Assembly: GCA_013115135.1 (NCBI GenBank)
Contig: JABANP010000015.1
Span: 186,001 to 250,000, forward strand
Reading direction: 5' to 3'
Length of the DNA stretch: 64,000 bases
Origin: Perkinsus olseni
Taxonomy: Eukaryota; Perkinsozoa; Perkinsida; Perkinsidae
The translations under genes were made by a program, and so were the position numbers. Each line of letters begins with the position of its first letter. The first letter of the stretch is position 1. Below are positions 62,201 to 64,000 of this stretch, one piece after another. The notes beneath the pieces were generated by a model, which saw nothing but the letters and a program-made list of their open reading frames with translations, was not told the origin of the DNA and did no database searches.

Positions 62201-64000
62201 ACTGGGAACCCTTCAAGGTGTGAGCGTCGAAGCGGTCTCCACGAGACTCTAGAGTCATAGCATAGTCCCAGTTGTTCTTGTGACCTTCGGCCAGTGCATC
62301 AGGCAAAGGCTTCATCGCCAAGGCATTGTCGGGGCAAGCGTTCACGCAGACCTCACAACCGGTGCAGTCCAGGGGAGAGGCTTGGATACGGAAAGCTAGG
62401 CCGGATACTTGATTACCACCGGTAGCTGGCTTAGTCAGGAAAGTCTCAGGAGTAGCATCACTGGCAAGCTCTTGAGGAGAAGCGAGGAATGGTCTGATAA
62501 CACCGTGAGGGCAGATGGCTGAGCACTTGTTGCACTGAGTACATTTGTCCATGTCAACGACAGGGATTGCCTGAGCCACACCACGCTTACCCCACTGCGT
62601 CATGCCCAATGGGACAGTGCCACCAGGCTGGAAGGCAGATACGGCTAGAGAGTCGCCTAGACGTGTTTGGATCTTATCCAACACATCTCGAACGAATGCC
62701 GGCTCCTCACCGCTGCGGGGCTTAACCTGATCCAAGCGCTCACACTTCATCCATCTGCTGAAGGGGACATCGATCTTGTGGAGGTTGTCAATGGCATACC
62801 CCACGGCCAGGATGTTCTTGCGCACGACATCAGCACCCTTGTTCTTGTAAGTCTTCTCAATCGCAGCCTCGAAAAGTGGTAGTGCTTGCTCGTAAGGGAG
62901 GACACCAGAGAGACGGAAGAACACAGCTTGCATGATGTTGTTGATAAGTCTACCCATCCCCGACTCCTTAGCTACCAAGGAGGCGTTGATGACGAAAAGT
63001 TTGAGACGCTTCTCGGCCACCATCAGCTTGAACTTCGATGGGAGTTCTTCATCAAGCTCTTCCACGGTCAGCCAAGGGGCGTTCAACACGAGGATGCTCT
63101 CCGGTTTGCTGGCACCGAGGATCAGAGAAGCGTCGAACGCCTTGACGTACTCCTTCTTGTGCACGGCGACGTATTCACATCCGCTAGTGATCTCGTAGGG
63201 CGAATTTATAGGCCTGGGACCAAAGCGAAGATGCGACACTGTGACCCCACCAGACTTGAGGGCATCGTAGGCGAAATATCCCTGAGCATAGAGATCGGTG
63301 TTGTCCGCTATGATCTTGATGGCGTTCTTATTGGCGCCCACCGTGCCATCCGAGCCGAAGCCCCAGAACATGCACTGAGTAGTTGAGGGATCAGACACGT
63401 CAATCTCATCCGAGACGGCCAGGGAAATGTTGTTCACGTCGTCATCGATGCCAACCGTGAACGGCGACTTGGGCACCCGGGCGTCGACAAGATTTCTCAC
63501 AGCTGCATAGACTTGGCCCGGGGTGAAGTTCTTGGAAGCCAATCCAAAACGCCCACCGATCACCTGAGCAAGAAAGGTTAAATGAGACCCAACTCCCGAG
63601 GTAACAAATGCCGAAGAACTGCCCCTTACCAGGATATCGGGCCTCTTTGACTTCTGGATACTAGCGCATACATCAACATAGAGGGGCTCTCCAATAGCAC
63701 CTGCTTCCTTGCAGTGGTCCAGTACGCAAATGCGCTGCACCGTCGCTGGAAGAGCATTCAAAAAGTGTGGAACCGACCATGGCCTCAGGAGTCTCACTCG
63801 GACCAGGCCGAGCTTGTAACGAGGCTGTCGCTTCGCCAAATAAGCGATAGTCTCGGCAACCGTAGAGGAACCGGCCCCCATAACGACGAATACATGAGTA
63901 GCATTCGGGTCACCCTCATAGTCGAAAATGTTATACTCCCTACCAGTCAAGGCCTTGATCATGTCAAAGGCCCCCAAGAGATGCTCGGGCACAGCGTCAT
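59231..64000. repeat. Segmental duplication, PNO unit copy 2 (runs off right edge)
   Basis: Partner of 46729-52416 in the same orientation. The coding parts differ by scattered, mostly silent changes and a few amino-acid changes. Confidence 0.85.
59295..64000 (-). CDS. PNO: Pyruvate:NADP+ oxidoreductase, copy 2 (open frame, 5' end outside window)
   Basis: The frame is uninterrupted over 1,565 codons, with no intron and no stop until TAG at 59295. The N-terminal third (leader and start of the PFOR domain) is beyond the right edge. Visible in order: LDHCKEAGAIGEPLYVDV, CMFWGFGSDGTVGANKNA, the Fe-S motifs CTQCNKCSAICPHG and CTGCEVCVNACPDN, GACEGCGETPYAKLL, NATGCSSIWGATAG, the TPP motif GDGWANDIGYGG, flavodoxin YYGSDTGTTEQLAKR, the PEEEEEYEALFEV linker, RLYSIANSSFYSPG, and the C-terminal CGPSVAVPDVEAAV with EDEVELWFEDDIKAKKRY. 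All cofactor motifs of PNO are intact, so this is the likely working copy. Confidence 0.95.
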   Translation of the reverse strand, partial: DAVPEHLLGAFDMIKALTGREYNIFDYEGDPNATHVFVVMGAGSSTVAETIAYLAKRQPRYKLGLVRVRLLRPWSVPHFLNALPATVQRICVLDHCKEAGAIGEPLYVDVCASIQKSKRPDILVRGSSSAFVTSGVGSHLTFLAQVIGGRFGLASKNFTPGQVYAAVRNLVDARVPKSPFTVGIDDDVNNISLAVSDEIDVSDPSTTQCMFWGFGSDGTVGANKNAIKIIADNTDLYAQGYFAYDALKSGGVTVSHLRFGPRPINSPYEITSGCEYVAVHKKEYVKAFDASLILGASKPESILVLNAPWLTVEELDEELPSKFKLMVAEKRLKLFVINASLVAKESGMGRLINNIMQAVFFRLSGVLPYEQALPLFEAAIEKTYKNKGADVVRKNILAVGYAIDNLHKIDVPFSRWMKCERLDQVKPRSGEEPAFVRDVLDKIQTRLGDSLAVSAFQPGGTVPLGMTQWGKRGVAQAIPVVDMDKCTQCNKCSAICPHGVIRPFLASPQELASDATPETFLTKPATGGNQVSGLAFRIQASPLDCTGCEVCVNACPDNALAMKPLPDALAEGHKNNWDYAMTLESRGDRFDAHTLKGSQFQQPLLEFSGACEGCGETPYAKLLTQMFGKRMVIANATGCSSIWGATAGWIPYTVDKKTGKGPAWGNSLFEDNAEYGMGMAVTMHHRRQQLRLRVQEALANDTEVTGEIRLVLQQWLDNADHPEASSRYGERAVEIMNGMTPLPSCLEECKRLSDLFVKTSMWILGGDGWANDIGYGGIDHVLALGENVNIVVLDTEVYSNTGGQGSKATPMGAVAKFMRNGRALQKKDLGQLAMAYPNVYVASCSMGANYSQTVRAFHEAEKHSGPSLVLCYAPCIEHRAKTGLTRMPEDQKAAVESGYYPLYRYDPELAKEGKNPFQLDSKNIKPEVLAQFLKNQNRFEQLVRRMPKHAEELQTELKHYIEKRHKKLKDIAAEKTHSAEVLTSGLSAGVRIYYGSDTGTTEQLAKRLSGILKRRGVSVNVCTGMDELVLEEATQAEDLLVLMTSTCGDGDMPAAAQALWEQMSALPKNKKLGGRFCMFGMGDSSYEQFCEAAVKIDKRMAELGVSRVLDIAKGDDRDEDGWATAFDQWLPGLCEEVGAKPEEEEEYEALFEVTSLPVTATEKQLPYHRIVPPGSHAVPVRENRRMTPMEYERDIRHIVLDISAVDLPFRLGDAITLYPQNLKEDVDKLFDEVLVHLDRNDVVSVKCLSEDVPARLRSAFTARMPTKQIFTELLDIFGKPSRSFYKQLARISCDEGESKQLTDIASDDVKFKELLGKSVSYAEVLKMFPKSAKSMTLVNFLETVPLLKPRLYSIANSSFYSPGIVELTVVINRWTNSDGKLITGTSTKYLGFSKDTKMCVSVASGTFVFPEDERTPMVMAGLGTGIAPIRAFVQDRMYKRKVLGMDTGPMIVFYGCRHEKEEFLYRDEWKAFMEAGVLTKVINAFSHDQDHMIFVQHKMAENPELLYKYIQQLGGYFYFCGPSVAVPDVEAAVKNAVRTVGKMTEDEVELWFEDDIKAKKRYSTEAY

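Overview
The window is nuclear DNA of a flagellated protist with a dense, intron-rich genome. Most introns I could place are about 44-80 nt with GT..AG ends, and all three standard stop codons are used. The gene mix points to the alveolates and most plausibly to Perkinsus or a close relative (inference): pyruvate:NADP+ oxidoreductase (PNO, a PFOR fused to a cytochrome-P450-reductase-like module), a RAP-domain protein with octotricopeptide-like repeats, radial-spoke protein RSPH9, a farnesylated PEX19, and large secreted coiled-coil proteins.

Layout. 0-9 kb: partial unknown gene (-), RSPH9 (+, seven exons placed), an unknown spliced gene (+), two tandem membrane-anchored Nudix hydrolases (+), and a ZGRF1-like superfamily-1 helicase (+). 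9.4-13.7 kb: an unknown spliced gene and a free-standing GIY-YIG nuclease gene of Penelope-like type (+). 14.5-21 kb: two tandem paralogous secreted proteins (-), Cys-rich and/or coiled-coil, with repeated S-[FL]-[FLV]-[EQ] motifs. 21.2-26.1 kb: PEX19, a DUF179/AlgH-like protein and a NAP-family histone chaperone (+). 26.36 kb: tRNA-Ala(AGC). 26.5-28.8 kb: RAP/OPR protein (+). 30.2-45.1 kb: two near-identical ABCB-type full transporters (-), between which lie a decayed copy of the RAP gene (+), an unknown basic protein gene (-) and an EngB-family GTPase gene (-). 45.8-46.3 kb: a small helical-protein gene (-). 46.8-64 kb: two near-identical PNO genes (-) separated by about 6.8 kb of non-coding DNA that holds a 478-bp tandem repeat carrying tRNA-like Pol III boxes.

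The main theme is local gene duplication: Nudix, secreted coiled-coil, RAP, ABC and PNO each occur as a nearby pair, at different stages of divergence. The two ABC copies each carry one different frame break, PNO copy 1 carries two breaks while copy 2 is open throughout, and RAP copy 2 is a clear pseudogene. Isolated single-base frame breaks also occur in otherwise good genes, so some breaks may be assembly errors. Functionally the genes cover motility (RSPH9), peroxisome membrane biogenesis (PEX19), organellar RNA handling and translation (RAP protein, EngB), anaerobic-type pyruvate oxidation (PNO), export (ABCB), genome maintenance (ZGRF1-like) and chromatin (NAP).
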